Source: Bacteroidales bacterium
GTDB taxonomy: Bacteria; Bacteroidota; Bacteroidia; Bacteroidales; UBA3824
Direction of reading: 5' to 3'
Assembly: GCA_016293845.1 (NCBI GenBank)
Contig: JAEDDH010000028.1
Coordinates: 1-45,890, forward strand
DNA length: 45,890 nt
Below, piece by piece: positions 23,586 to 32,490 of the stretch (positions are counted from its first letter, which is position 1; each line of letters opens with the position of its first letter). Below the pieces are notes generated by a model, which made no database searches, was not told the DNA's origin, and was given only the letters and a program-made list of their open reading frames with translations. The position numbers and the translations under genes are program-made.

Positions 23586-24505
23586 ATGAAATTTGATAAA
23601 ACTCAATGGAAAAAACTCGACATCAACGTCGATAGCCTTTGGCTTATCGGTCCTCGTGCCAAAGGCGGCAAACATACAAATTGCTATCACGGAAATTTTG
23701 CTCCGCAGATACCCAACCAAATGATACGGAGATACACCGAAGAAGGCGACACCGTAATAGATCTCTTTATGGGTAGTGGAACCACATTGTTTGAATGTGA
23801 AAACCTAAATAGAAAATACATCGGATTTGATATCAATCACGAAATCATTGATTTTGTAGATGGAAAAATGAATAATTCTGATTTCAAGGATTTCATAATT
23901 CATAATTGCGATGTAACTACCGACCAAGCCACCGAACTTGTAAAAAAAGACATCAATTTATGGGGAAAGAAAAAAGCAGACTTGATAATTGCACATCCAC
24001 CATATTTAGATGTGATAAAGTGTACCGACAAACCTGAGGATTTATCCAACATTCCAAACCTTAACACCTTCATTTCTAAATTTATTGCATCAATAAGAAC
24101 TGCTTACAATCATTTAAAAAAACGAGGATATATTATTCTTGTAATAGGTGATGTATATAAAAATAGTGAAGTTGTTCCGCTTGGATTTTATTTGATGTAC
24201 GCAATCAAAAAAGAATTCCCGAAGGTGAGAGCCTTTACAAAGGTTATTCTGATGCTTGGAAAAAATGTCCTTGGAATGAAGCCTCTTGCACTATTAAGGA
24301 AAACCACGGTGGTGTAAATATCCATCCAAAACTACCAAGGGTTTTAACAGCAAGAGAAATGGCTCGTCTACAATCATTTCCTGATGATTTTATTTTCGAG
24401 GGCACGAAAAACAAACAATTAGTGCAAATTGGTAATGCCGTACCGCCTTTGCTTGGTAAAGCGATAGGATTAGCGATAAGGTTTTCAAAAAACGATTTCA
24501 AATAA
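23586..24505 (+). pseudogene. Chimeric DNA methyltransferase remnant (N4/N6 head, C5 tail)
   Basis: The first 210 codons encode an N4-cytosine/N6-adenine type methyltransferase: AdoMet motif VIDLFMGSGTTLFE and catalytic AHPPYLDVIK, up to about MYAIKKEFP. From 24212 the homologous frame switches (+1). Bases 24212-24505 encode the C-terminal end of a C5-cytosine methyltransferase: IPEGESLYKGYSDAW, HPKLPRVLTAREMARLQSFP and QIGNAVPPLLGKAI. The original frame instead runs into noise and stops at 24317. A deletion has thus joined two different methyltransferase genes near GAATTCCCGAAGG. The N-terminal part may lack the end of its fold, so activity is doubtful. Confidence 0.8.
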
Positions 24506-24557
24506 TTGTTTTTGCTTGAAATGTTTTTTCCATATTTTTGTATGAAGTTTCAAGCAT

Positions 24558-24812
24558 ATGGGTTTAGAAATAGATATAGAAAATGAATTAGCCATCCTCT
24601 GGCAAAAAATATACAACAGCATTTTGCAATTTATTATGGATAAAGGTCTTACTGACACTCCAATTGAATTGCAAAATTGTTGTATAAAGTCGTTATTCGT
24701 TACCTCGGACGGGACAATTAATCTAACTGACTACAACGGCACAAAAGATTTAGCAGAAACTTTTGATGATTTTGTGCTGTACGAAGTCTATCAATCATTA
24801 CAAAAAAAATAA
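24558..24812 (+). CDS. Small hypothetical protein
   Basis: 84 residues, acidic, no signal or membrane segment (MGLEIDIENELAILWQKIYN…TFDDFVLYEVYQSLQKK). A promoter-like TATTTTTG lies at 24534-24541. Not recognised; it may be a leftover of the adjoining restriction-modification locus. Confidence 0.5.
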   Translation: MGLEIDIENELAILWQKIYNSILQFIMDKGLTDTPIELQNCCIKSLFVTSDGTINLTDYNGTKDLAETFDDFVLYEVYQSLQKK

Positions 24813-24913
24813 TGCGATGGAAATAGATGCCATATAATAACGTATATGGAGATATACTTATTTTTCCAACATTCCACTCAACATAAAATATATTTTAACT
24901 TAAACCCCTAATT

Positions 24914-25653
24914 TTATAAACCATATTTTATATTACATCCTTCTTCAAACCTCCTTCCAAACATCTCCATTTCAGCCTTTGAAATTTGCAATATAACTGC
25001 TAATTGCCGCCAATCGGATATGGCATCGCAAACTCGTTGGATGATTTCTTTGGGTGGTTCGAGCATATATGATTCGCAATTGTTGTAAAGCATCTGTAAA
25101 TCAGAATGATTGGTATTGTCGGTAATCATTATGGCGTGGTCGTATGATAGGGACGGATTGAGGTCGTAGGCGGGCGAAAGTTGCCAACCGTTTTTTTTGA
25201 GAAGAAAACCGTGGTTTCTGAAATGGACGTCGCTATTGCCAACGCCAATATTAAACGCCACACGTGCAAATAGTTGCTCCAGATCAGCCGTTACATTGCC
25301 GCCATTTTGAAGTATAAAATCCACAATATCCAAATACCCTTTGCCCGTTCTACTGCCGTCGCCATCTTGAAAACCAAGCATTGTAAGCGACGATGCAAAA
25401 TGTATGCGTCGTTGCTCATTATCTCTGTCAAAGCGTTGCGAAAGCAAGGTATGATACGCAAGCCTTGGGACGTGCGCCGCCGAGCGATGTACCGGGTTTT
25501 ATGAGTTGTGCAATCCATTTTTTATCAAGAAGTTGCGAAAGGTTTTTCAAAAGAATAAGTCTTCCTCCCCCGCACACGGTCGTAGTGCAGGCTGCCCATC
25601 AATTCAGGACTTTTCAAAAAGTCGAAATCCGCATAGATATAAAGTGTCTCCAT
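24914..25653 (-). pseudogene. hipA: Broken HipA-family toxin kinase
   Basis: ATG at 25653 overlaps the hipB stop by one base and starts METLYIYADFDFLKSPELMG, a HipA N-terminus, but stops after 42 codons (25525-25527). In a second frame the DNA continues as LDKKWIAQLIKPGTSLGGARPKACV, the P-loop-like segment. It then switches frame again at about 25460, having lost the middle of the protein, to the C-terminal kinase half (24914-25447: SQRFDRDNEQRRIHFAS, VGNSDVHFRNHGFLL with catalytic Asp, LSPAYDLNPS). Two frame breaks and an internal loss mean no full-length kinase can be made. Confidence 0.85.
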
Positions 25654-25970
25654 TATTTTTTTGATGCGCGTTGACGTTGTTTAAGATTCAAATCCTGAAT
25701 ATCGCGTCCCAAGGGGTCGTCTTTTGCCAAAAGCAAAATGTCAGCCTCTAACTGCAAGGCGTACAAAACCCGTAGGTAAATGCCAATGGAGACCGTAGGA
25801 ACGCCTTTTTCTACGTTCATCACCGTGGGCAGCGAACAAGTGGCACGCTCGGCAATCTGCGCAATAGAAAGGTTGCGTCTGAGCCGTGCAAGACGTATTT
25901 GTTCGCCCACAATCTCCATATTTTGCTGCAATTTTCGTGGCAGACGGTTGCCAAATGTATGTTTTGTCAT
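25653..25970 (-). CDS. hipB: HipB-like XRE antitoxin/regulator
   Basis: 105 residues with an XRE helix-turn-helix (EQIRLARLRRNLSIAQIAERATCSLPTVMNVEKG, about 23-56) and a basic tail. In intact loci it represses its operon and neutralises HipA. Here it is intact while the toxin is broken. Its stop overlaps the hipA start (TAATG). Confidence 0.8.
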   Translation of the reverse strand: MTKHTFGNRLPRKLQQNMEIVGEQIRLARLRRNLSIAQIAERATCSLPTVMNVEKGVPTVSIGIYLRVLYALQLEADILLLAKDDPLGRDIQDLNLKQRQRASKK

Positions 25971-26089
25971 AATTGCGTCAACATAAATTAAAGTTTATAT
26001 TATAACGCTAATTTATAAATTATATTTTATATTGAGCATATCTAAAACTCGAAAATAAATTTTTTTGTTTTTTTACACAAAAAAAACGT

Positions 26090-26097
26090 TATCTTTG
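26090..26097 (+). promoter_or_regulatory. Promoter of the small membrane protein gene
   Basis: TATCTTTG at 26090-26097 with TTTTTTG ending at 26067, spacing 22. Confidence 0.6.
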
Positions 26098-26129
26098 TCA
26101 GCAACAAATCTACTAAAAATAAAACAATT

Positions 26130-26456
26130 ATGAGCAAACTACTATTCATTCTTTTGTTTATATTAGCCTGGGCAACACCAATAGCAGGCATTTATACTTA
26201 TTACTGTCATTATGACATAATTTTTTATATCTCATCCATATTATGCGCAATAGTGTGGCTGTTTGGACTGATAACCTCATTTAAAGAATTGCCAGTTGCC
26301 GGAGCAATTGTGTTGGTGGTGCCGTTGGCTCTTGCCTTCTTTTTGCAACAAGACGACGGATACAATATGCTATTGTTGGCGTCGTGCTTTGGCGCTCTTA
26401 TGACATATTTGTTCATATATTTATATGCCAAGGCATTGGGTCATTGGAGCATTTGA
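26130..26456 (+). CDS. Small integral membrane protein
   Basis: 108 residues with about four hydrophobic segments (4-24, 30-50, 55-75, 82-102) and almost no soluble part. Not recognised. It has its own promoter and lies between hipB and argD without an evident functional link. Confidence 0.65.
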   Translation: MSKLLFILLFILAWATPIAGIYTYYCHYDIIFYISSILCAIVWLFGLITSFKELPVAGAIVLVVPLALAFFLQQDDGYNMLLLASCFGALMTYLFIYLYAKALGHWSI

Positions 26457-26507
26457 GGATGAAATTAATAATTTGCAGTTTTTGTGAGTTTGAATCGAAA
26501 AAAATCT

Positions 26508-26516
26508 TACATTTGC
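26508..26516 (+). promoter_or_regulatory. -7 box of the argD promoter
   Basis: TACATTTGC, 29 bases before the GTG start of argD, with TTTG about 23 bases upstream (26481-26484 region). Confidence 0.55.
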
Positions 26517-26545
26517 GTCCAATACAATAACTAATTTTCAAGAAA

Positions 26546-27670
26546 GTGAACACATTTGAAGTTTTTAAACTCTACCCGATAGCCATTGAGAGTGCCAAAG
26601 GATTGGAACTCACTGATACTGAGGGTAAAAAATATCTCGACCTTTATGGCGGACACGGCGTTATCAGCATCGGACACTCGCAACCCGACTATGTAAAACG
26701 CATCACCGAACAGATTCAAAAAATCGGTTTCTATTCCAATTCGGTGCGCATTCCGTTTCAGGAAGAATTGGCGCAGAAGTTGCAGAAAATCAGCGGTTAC
26801 AGCGATTACAAACTTTTCCTCGTAAACTCTGGCGCAGAGGCCAACGAAAATGCGCTGAAACTTGCTTCGTTTTACACCAACCGCAGCAAGGTGATTGCGT
26901 TTAGAAAGGCATTCCACGGCAGAACTTCGCTCGCAGTGGCTGTTACAGATAGTCCCGCTATTCAGGCGCCTATCAACAAAACCGACAACGTACTTTGGGC
27001 AGAACTCAATGATATAGAATCAGTTAAGAAAGTTATGGACGGTGATGTTGCCGCCGTAATTATCGAAGGCATTCAAGGCGTTGGCGGCGTAAAGATTCCC
27101 ACCGCAGAGTTTCTTACCCAACTCCGCGACCTCTGCACCCAAAACGGTTCGCTCCTCATTCTCGACGAGATTCAGAGCGGCTACGGACGCACGGGCAAAT
27201 TTTTCGCACATCAACATTCGGGCGTAAAAGCCGACATCATTTCGCTGGCTAAGGGCATTGCAAACGGTTTTCCCGTGGGAGCAATTATGATCAACCCTGC
27301 AATCCCCGCAAAATTTGGTATACTCGGCACCACATTCGGCGGCAACCATCTCGGCTGTGCGGCTGCCCTCGCCACTGTTGAGGTAATGATGAAAAACAAT
27401 TACGTGGAAAATGCTGCCAAGATGGGCGACTACATTTTCGGCAAGTTGAAGGGTCACAAGGCAATCAAAGACCTTCGTGGCAAAGGCTTGATGGTAGGCA
27501 TCGAAACATTTGGCAATGCCTCAGAAATCCGCGACCGTCTTTTGTTCGACGAGCACATCTTCACAGGATTTTCTGGTGGAGTCAACACCATCCGCCTCAT
27601 TCCGCCGCTCTGCATCACCGAAAAAGAAATCGACAGGTTTGTGGAGGCATTTGACAAGGTTACAAAATAA
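26546..27670 (+). CDS. argD: N-acylornithine aminotransferase
   Basis: 374 residues, PLP-dependent class III aminotransferase making N-acylornithine. Landmarks are LYGGHGVISIGH near the N-terminus, NSGAEANENALK (about 95-106), AFHGRT, ILDEIQSGYGRTG (about 205-217) and the PLP lysine in SLAKGIANGFPVGA (about 231-244). The start is GTG 26546; no ATG fits, and the family's N-terminus begins about here. Same pathway as argG, argC and argB, but monocistronic. Confidence 0.92.
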   Translation: MNTFEVFKLYPIAIESAKGLELTDTEGKKYLDLYGGHGVISIGHSQPDYVKRITEQIQKIGFYSNSVRIPFQEELAQKLQKISGYSDYKLFLVNSGAEANENALKLASFYTNRSKVIAFRKAFHGRTSLAVAVTDSPAIQAPINKTDNVLWAELNDIESVKKVMDGDVAAVIIEGIQGVGGVKIPTAEFLTQLRDLCTQNGSLLILDEIQSGYGRTGKFFAHQHSGVKADIISLAKGIANGFPVGAIMINPAIPAKFGILGTTFGGNHLGCAAALATVEVMMKNNYVENAAKMGDYIFGKLKGHKAIKDLRGKGLMVGIETFGNASEIRDRLLFDEHIFTGFSGGVNTIRLIPPLCITEKEIDRFVEAFDKVTK

Positions 27671-27686
27671 TTTATTTTAATTGATT

Positions 27687-27720
27687 GTAGAGTCGCGATT
27701 AATCGCGACTCTACGTTTTT
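27687..27720 (+). terminator. Terminator of argD: 28-nt perfect palindrome
   Basis: GTAGAGTCGCGATT pairs with AATCGCGACTCTAC (27687-27700/27701-27714) and a T run follows. The outer GTAGAG…CTCTAC matches the glnA terminator at 45780. Confidence 0.8.
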
Positions 27721-27735
27721 ATATACACATTTATT

Positions 27736-28869
27736 ATGATAAGAACATTTCTATTTATTTCCCTGACATTATTCTGTTTCGCAGCCTCTGCCCAGACTTT
27801 CACCACCATCAAACAAAACCCAATCACCTCAGTGAAAGACCAACACCAAAGCGGCACTTGTTGGGATTATGCAACTCTTGGATTTGTGGAGAGCGAGATT
27901 TTGCGAACCTCTGGCAAAACCTACGACCTTTGCGAAATGTTTGTGGCAAACAAAGATTATATGGACTGCGCCACACACCACGTGAGAATGCACGGATTCA
28001 GTCAAATTTGCGAAGGTGGTTCGGCTGACGATGTGTTTGAGGTAATCAAAAAATACGGCATCTGTCCCGAAGACGCTATGCCCGCACCGGGAAGTTTGGT
28101 TGGCGATTCGTTGGCAAATTTCGAGGAATTTATGAAGGAAATGCGACCACTTGTAAGATATTATGGCACAGGCACTAACCATAGTTATCCAGCCGACACC
28201 ACGGGGCTTGCATATATTGTGCGCACTGTACCCGGATGGCATATTGCTGTGCAAAAGGTAATCGACAGATACATAGGCAAATGTCCCGAATCTTTCACAT
28301 ACGATGGCAAAACATACACGCCCAAAACTTTTGCCGCAAGCCTCGGCATAGATTGGAACAATTATATAAGCCTGACGAGTTTTACTCACCATCCGTTTTA
28401 TGAAGATTTTGTCATTGAGGCATTACACAAATGGCGACTAAAACCAAGTTTCAACCTGCCCATCGATCGTCTGATGACAATTTTGGAAACAGCTATTATG
28501 AAAGGCTACTGTGTGGCTTGGGGCGGCGATGTGTCGGGTGTAGTATATGAGAATCACGATGGAGAATATGTCACAAAGTCAGATTTCAACAACAACGGCA
28601 TTGCTAAACTTCCGCCGAATATAGTGGTTTCGCAGGAACTCCGACAACAGCAATGGGACAATTGGCAATTTACATACGACCACGTAATGCTCATCTACGG
28701 CATTGCCAAAGACTCTGACGGCAAAAAATACTATATGGTAAAAAATTCGTGGGGAAGGCAATACGGCTACAAAGGCATTTGGTATATGTCGGAAGATTAC
28801 ATCAAACTCAACACCACATACATTTACCTATGCAAAGATGCGGTAAAGAAAAAAATATTGAAACCCTAA
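27736..28869 (+). CDS. Secreted C1-family (bleomycin-hydrolase-like) peptidase
   Basis: 377 residues with a signal peptide (cut after ASA|QT). Papain-fold catalytic residues are visible: Gln in VKDQHQSG, Cys in SGTCWDYATLGF (about 38-49), His in YDHVMLIYG (about 312-320) and Asn in VKNSWGRQYG (about 335-344). Related Bacteroidetes enzymes are aminopeptidase C-like. Catalytic Cys is followed by Trp-Asp rather than the usual Trp-Ser/Ala. Confidence 0.85.
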   Translation: MIRTFLFISLTLFCFAASAQTFTTIKQNPITSVKDQHQSGTCWDYATLGFVESEILRTSGKTYDLCEMFVANKDYMDCATHHVRMHGFSQICEGGSADDVFEVIKKYGICPEDAMPAPGSLVGDSLANFEEFMKEMRPLVRYYGTGTNHSYPADTTGLAYIVRTVPGWHIAVQKVIDRYIGKCPESFTYDGKTYTPKTFAASLGIDWNNYISLTSFTHHPFYEDFVIEALHKWRLKPSFNLPIDRLMTILETAIMKGYCVAWGGDVSGVVYENHDGEYVTKSDFNNNGIAKLPPNIVVSQELRQQQWDNWQFTYDHVMLIYGIAKDSDGKKYYMVKNSWGRQYGYKGIWYMSEDYIKLNTTYIYLCKDAVKKKILKP

Positions 28870-28927
28870 CCTCACTTTTTTCAAGTTTATTTGGCTGCAT
28901 AAAAGGATATATTAAAATATTTATTAT

Positions 28928-28959
28928 CATTAGTGTCCCGTTAAAATGGGACACTAATG
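28928..28959. terminator. 12-bp hairpin downstream of the SusC remnant
   Basis: CATTAGTGTCCC pairs with GGGACACTAATG (28928-28939/28948-28959), 8-nt loop. It lies between the peptidase stop and the SusC stop and may terminate either; no clear T run. Confidence 0.5.
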
Positions 28960-28977
28960 TACGAATAACATATTATT

Positions 28978-29175
28978 TTAGAAATTTACATTAACACCAA
29001 AGGTCAGAGTTCTTGCTTGAGGATAGATACCTTTGTCGATACCTATAGCAGTGGTGCTTTGTCCGATTTCAGGATCGAAACCTTCGTATTTGGTGGCAGT
29101 AAAGAGGTTTTGACACAATACAAATACTCTTGCTCTTGAGATAAATGCCTTAGATGTAAGCTGCTGAGGAAGAGT
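28978..29175 (-). pseudogene. C-terminal fragment of a SusC-type TonB-dependent receptor
   Basis: About 65 codons end in the SusC hallmark: RARVFVLCQNLFTATKYEGF, DPEIG…GIDKGIYPQARTLTFGVNVNF and stop. Homology begins abruptly at TLPQQL (about 29175); the other 900 or so residues are absent. Confidence 0.85.
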
Positions 29176-30052
29176 ATTTGCCGATGTTGTCCGTGCTGCA
29201 AAAAATGTAGATGCTATCATTTTTGTAGGCGGCGAAGAATCGATACTCAGCGGCGAGGCTCACTGTCTTAGCAACCTCAATTTGCAAGGCGCACAGTCTG
29301 AACTGTTAGAAACTCTCAAAAAAACCGGCAAACCTGTTGGGGCTGTGATTATGGCAGGACGTCCGCTCTCTATCACCGACGACATTAAAAATACCGACGC
29401 AATTCTGTATATGTTCCACCCCGGCACCATGGGCGGCAACGCACTTGTAAACCTTGTAGCAGGCAAAGTAACACCTTCGGGGAAATTACCTGCAAGTTTC
29501 CCCAAAAATGCAGGTCAAATTCCTGTTTACTACAATCTAAACAACACTGGTCGTCCCGCATCAGGAAACGAAATTCTTTTAAACGATATACCTGCCGAGG
29601 CTGGACAAACTTCGCTTGGCTGCACATCGTATATGTTAGACACCGGTTTTGGTCCGCTCTATCCCTTTGGTTACGGATTGAGCTACACCACTTTTGATTT
29701 TTCTGATTTTGCTATCAACAAAACCGAATTTCTTGGCGAAAACGACGAAATCAAAATTACATTCTCGGTTAAAAACACAGGCAACTACGAAGGTGCAGAG
29801 GTAGCGCAACTCTACGTCTGCGACCTTGTGGGCAGCATTACCCGCCCCGTCAAAGAGTTGAAAGGCTTTAAAAAAGTATATTTGCAAAAAGGAGAACAGC
29901 AGAATGTAGAAATCACAGTTCCGCTCTCAAACCTCAAATTCTATGGACTAGACGACAAAGAGATTCTCGAAAAAGGCGAGTTGGAAGTATGGATTGCCAC
30001 ATCCAGCGCCAATGAGGATATAAAATGGAAAACTAAAATTGAGGTAAAATAG
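29168..30052 (+). pseudogene. C-terminal half of a GH3 beta-glucosidase
   Basis: From 29168 the frame is open without a start and encodes the GH3 C-terminal alpha/beta sandwich (VDAIIFVGGEES…SGEAHCLSNLNLQGAQSELL, KPVGAVIMAGRPL, FHPGTMGGNALVNLVAGKV, SGKLPASFPKNAGQIP). The fibronectin-like domain follows, entered by FGYGLSYTTFDFSDF. The N-terminal TIM barrel with the catalytic Asp is missing. It is joined head to head to the SusC fragment, consistent with a collapsed polysaccharide-utilisation locus. Confidence 0.85.
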
Positions 30053-30071
30053 TAAATAAATTAGATTGAAA

Positions 30072-30105
30072 AAAAGAGCGGATATTTATGTCCGCCCTTT
30101 TTGTT
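30072..30105. terminator. Bidirectional terminator
   Basis: AAAGAGCGGA pairs with TCCGCCCTTT (one mismatch), 30073-30082/30091-30100, A run before and T run after. It serves the GH3 remnant and the convergent cold-shock-like gene. Confidence 0.65.
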
Positions 30106-30113
30106 TTTTAATA

Positions 30114-30365
30114 TTATTCTGCCTTGCGAATCTCCACAGCCGTATATCCGTCTTGTTTTTTCTTTTTGTCAAACGATGATATAAATTCGCCATCAACAAT
30201 ATCGCCATCGTTGATATCTTTATCTTTCAGCAACTTAGGAGCAATAAAAATACCCACACCGTTGAACTGTACAAAGGCGAAGCCACCTTCGTTGATTTGG
30301 ATTTTGCCTCTAAACGGAAACGATTCCGATGAAAGGTCTAACTTGCTTTTTCTGTTATTAGACAT
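30114..30365 (-). CDS. Cold-shock-like OB-fold protein
   Basis: 83 residues from ATG 30365. The body FRGKIQINEGGFAFVQFNGV…IFIAPKLLKD…GDIVDGEF resembles the CSD/S1-like OB fold that binds single-stranded nucleic acid, with the aromatic GFAFVQF strand. Minus-strand promoter TAACTTTGC (complement of 30392-30400) sits 26 bases upstream, which selects this start over the longer frame. Confidence 0.7.
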   Translation of the reverse strand: MSNNRKSKLDLSSESFPFRGKIQINEGGFAFVQFNGVGIFIAPKLLKDKDINDGDIVDGEFISSFDKKKKQDGYTAVEIRKAE

Positions 30366-30421
30366 TGTAAATATGTATTTTAGAATTTGGCGCAAAGTTA
30401 AATAATCAACTATAATTATGC

Positions 30422-30452
30422 AAAAAAAAGAGGTGCAGAAAAAATCTGCACC
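30422..30452 (-). terminator. Terminator of the subtilase gene
   Basis: Perfect 8-bp stem (30432-30439 with 30445-30452); on the minus strand CT and then eight T follow. Confidence 0.75.
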
Positions 30453-30482
30453 CTTAAATTATTAAAAAACAAATTAGATTAA

Positions 30483-31937
30483 TTAAAATCCCATCTTAAC
30501 AAGAATTTTGTGAGCCAATCCAAGATCGGGAATACCGTAGCCGTATGTATCATCGGGCATATTGTATTTCGAAGCCGACAGTCTGATAGCTTTCATGATG
30601 TCGGTAGGATGAGCTTTTGGATGAGCCTCTATCAAGCAAGCAGCGCAACCTGCCATCAGCGGCCCCGAGAAAGATGTTCCGTTAGATGTGGTAGGATGTC
30701 CTGAACTTCCTTCTACAGTGGTGTTTAGGCCCTTTGCGCAAACATCTGGCTTAACACGTCCATCTTTTGTAGGTCCGTGCGAACTAAAGAAAGCAATTTT
30801 ACCTTTATTATCTACAGCACCAATAGCCATGCACGAATCGGCATCGGCAGGAGCGGTAATGTATTTCCAAGGTTCGTCGCCTTCGTTGCCTGCACTAACA
30901 TTTACGTAGATACCTTTGGAGGCAGCAATGTCGGCACCTACGGAGCTAATACAAACATCGCCATTAATCTCATCGTAAACGTAAGATGTTGTCTGATCGT
31001 CAAATTCGCTGTATCCAAGCGAACTATGAATAAGGTCGACACCAACACTGTCGGCTTTTTCGCAAGCTTCTACCCAATTGAACTCTTCGATAATGTACTC
31101 AGTATCTTCGTCTTCGGTGCGGCAAAGGTAAGCCGACACGCCAGGAGCAGTTCCAATCATTTTGCCTGGTTGATTGGCTGCAATACAAGAGAGCACGTTC
31201 ATTCCGTGTGTTCCTTGGTCAAATGCATAATCATCGTTGTCTACCAAATCGGCAACACCTAAAACCCTGCTTTCTTGAAACATAGGTTCAAACACTGGCA
31301 TTTTGTCGGCTTTGGTAAAACCTGCATCAAACACTGCTATCAAAACACCTTTGCCTGTAAAACCAAGATTGTGTAATGCCTGAACATTGAGCATTTTGAT
31401 TTGGTCTTCTGCTTTTCCGTAGTCAAGTTTCAACGAGTTGTCGAGTACTTCTTTCGATACTTTTGGCCGTTTGAACTTAGGTGCTTTGTAAGCAGGTTTT
31501 GAGTTCCGCTGACGAAAATTGTAATCAAAATCAACAAACGAAATATTTTTCAGTTCGTCTAACTTCTCCTTAGGGCACTCAACCCAAACACAGTTGAGCC
31601 ATTTAGATGAGCCTTGAATCAAAAAACCCATATTGGCGAGCGAATCCACGTATGATTTATTTATAGGAAGATCCTGCTCTGTGATAGCGATATTGTACTT
31701 TGCCCGACGGTCTAAAGCCCTCTGCGACAGAAACTGCTGCGGATTGCTTATCGAATATGGCGAATTATTTTTGTCGGTAAATTTTACTGCGTAAATACCT
31801 CTGTTCAAAACGGTTGAGTCTACGCGCATATAAGAGCGCTTAGGCTTGCAACCTCCGTAAATTCTGTACTGAGCCATAGATGCTTGCGTTGCAAACAACA
31901 GGATGGCCAAAATCAATAAATTCTGCTTCAATCTCAT
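30483..31937 (-). CDS. Secreted subtilisin-like (S8) serine protease
   Basis: 484 residues from ATG 31937 (MRLKQNLLILAILL…), signal peptide cut near SMA|QY. A propeptide-like region (about 20-170) precedes the S8 domain with the catalytic triad: Asp in LIAVFDAGF, His in QGTHGMNVLSC and Ser in SNGTSFSGPLMAG. The oxyanion Asn is in VNVSAGNEGD. It resembles the Bacteroidetes extracellular subtilases that lack a long sorting domain. Its own terminator follows. Confidence 0.88.
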   Translation of the reverse strand: MRLKQNLLILAILLFATQASMAQYRIYGGCKPKRSYMRVDSTVLNRGIYAVKFTDKNNSPYSISNPQQFLSQRALDRRAKYNIAITEQDLPINKSYVDSLANMGFLIQGSSKWLNCVWVECPKEKLDELKNISFVDFDYNFRQRNSKPAYKAPKFKRPKVSKEVLDNSLKLDYGKAEDQIKMLNVQALHNLGFTGKGVLIAVFDAGFTKADKMPVFEPMFQESRVLGVADLVDNDDYAFDQGTHGMNVLSCIAANQPGKMIGTAPGVSAYLCRTEDEDTEYIIEEFNWVEACEKADSVGVDLIHSSLGYSEFDDQTTSYVYDEINGDVCISSVGADIAASKGIYVNVSAGNEGDEPWKYITAPADADSCMAIGAVDNKGKIAFFSSHGPTKDGRVKPDVCAKGLNTTVEGSSGHPTTSNGTSFSGPLMAGCAACLIEAHPKAHPTDIMKAIRLSASKYNMPDDTYGYGIPDLGLAHKILVKMGF

Positions 31938-31968
31938 TTCTCTATAATTATTTATATAACATTGCCTC

Positions 31969-31999
31969 AAAAAAGCGGGCACCGACTAACGATGCCCGT
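31969..31999 (-). terminator. Terminator of the GlsB-like gene
   Basis: On the minus strand ACGGGCA (31999-31993) pairs with TGCCCGC (31981-31975), followed by six T. Confidence 0.7.
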
Positions 32000-32022
32000 T
32001 AAAAATACTGTAAACTAATAGA

Positions 32023-32274
32023 TTATTTACCTCGTAATAGCTTGAAAATAAACAGTATAACAACTGCGCCGCCAACTGCCACGAGGAATGCTTTCAAACT
32101 GAATGCATCGGTTACACTACCGCCTAAAAGGCTAAATAGCCATCCACCCAAAATACTTCCTGCTACACCAAGTATTAGGTTGACAATCAGACCATGACCA
32201 TGGCCGCTAAACAATTTGCCTGCTACAAAGCCAGCAAGGATTCCTAAAATAATCCAAATAATCCAATTCAACAT
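32023..32274 (-). CDS. GlsB/YeaQ/YmgE-family membrane protein
   Basis: 83 residues, three glycine-rich spans (IIWIILGILAGFVAGKLFSG, LIVNLILGVAGSILGGWLFS, AFLVAVGGAVVILFIF), the signature of the small transglycosylase-associated/GlsB stress family. Function not established. Monocistronic. Confidence 0.85.
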   Translation of the reverse strand: MLNWIIWIILGILAGFVAGKLFSGHGHGLIVNLILGVAGSILGGWLFSLLGGSVTDAFSLKAFLVAVGGAVVILFIFKLLRGK

Positions 32275-32490
32275 AATGATAAAATTTTATAAGTTAATAA
32301 ATTTGTTTTAATTTCTCATCAAAGATAAACAAAAAGTATACAATTATACGTTATTCATTTTGTTTTTTTTTCAAAAAATAACGTCAATCTTTTGAAATAG
32401 AATAGAATTGCATTTTTTTTGAGCTTTTTGCCTTCAATTTGACCACACGATAAAAAAATTTTGTATCTTTACAGAGAAATATTATTGAAG

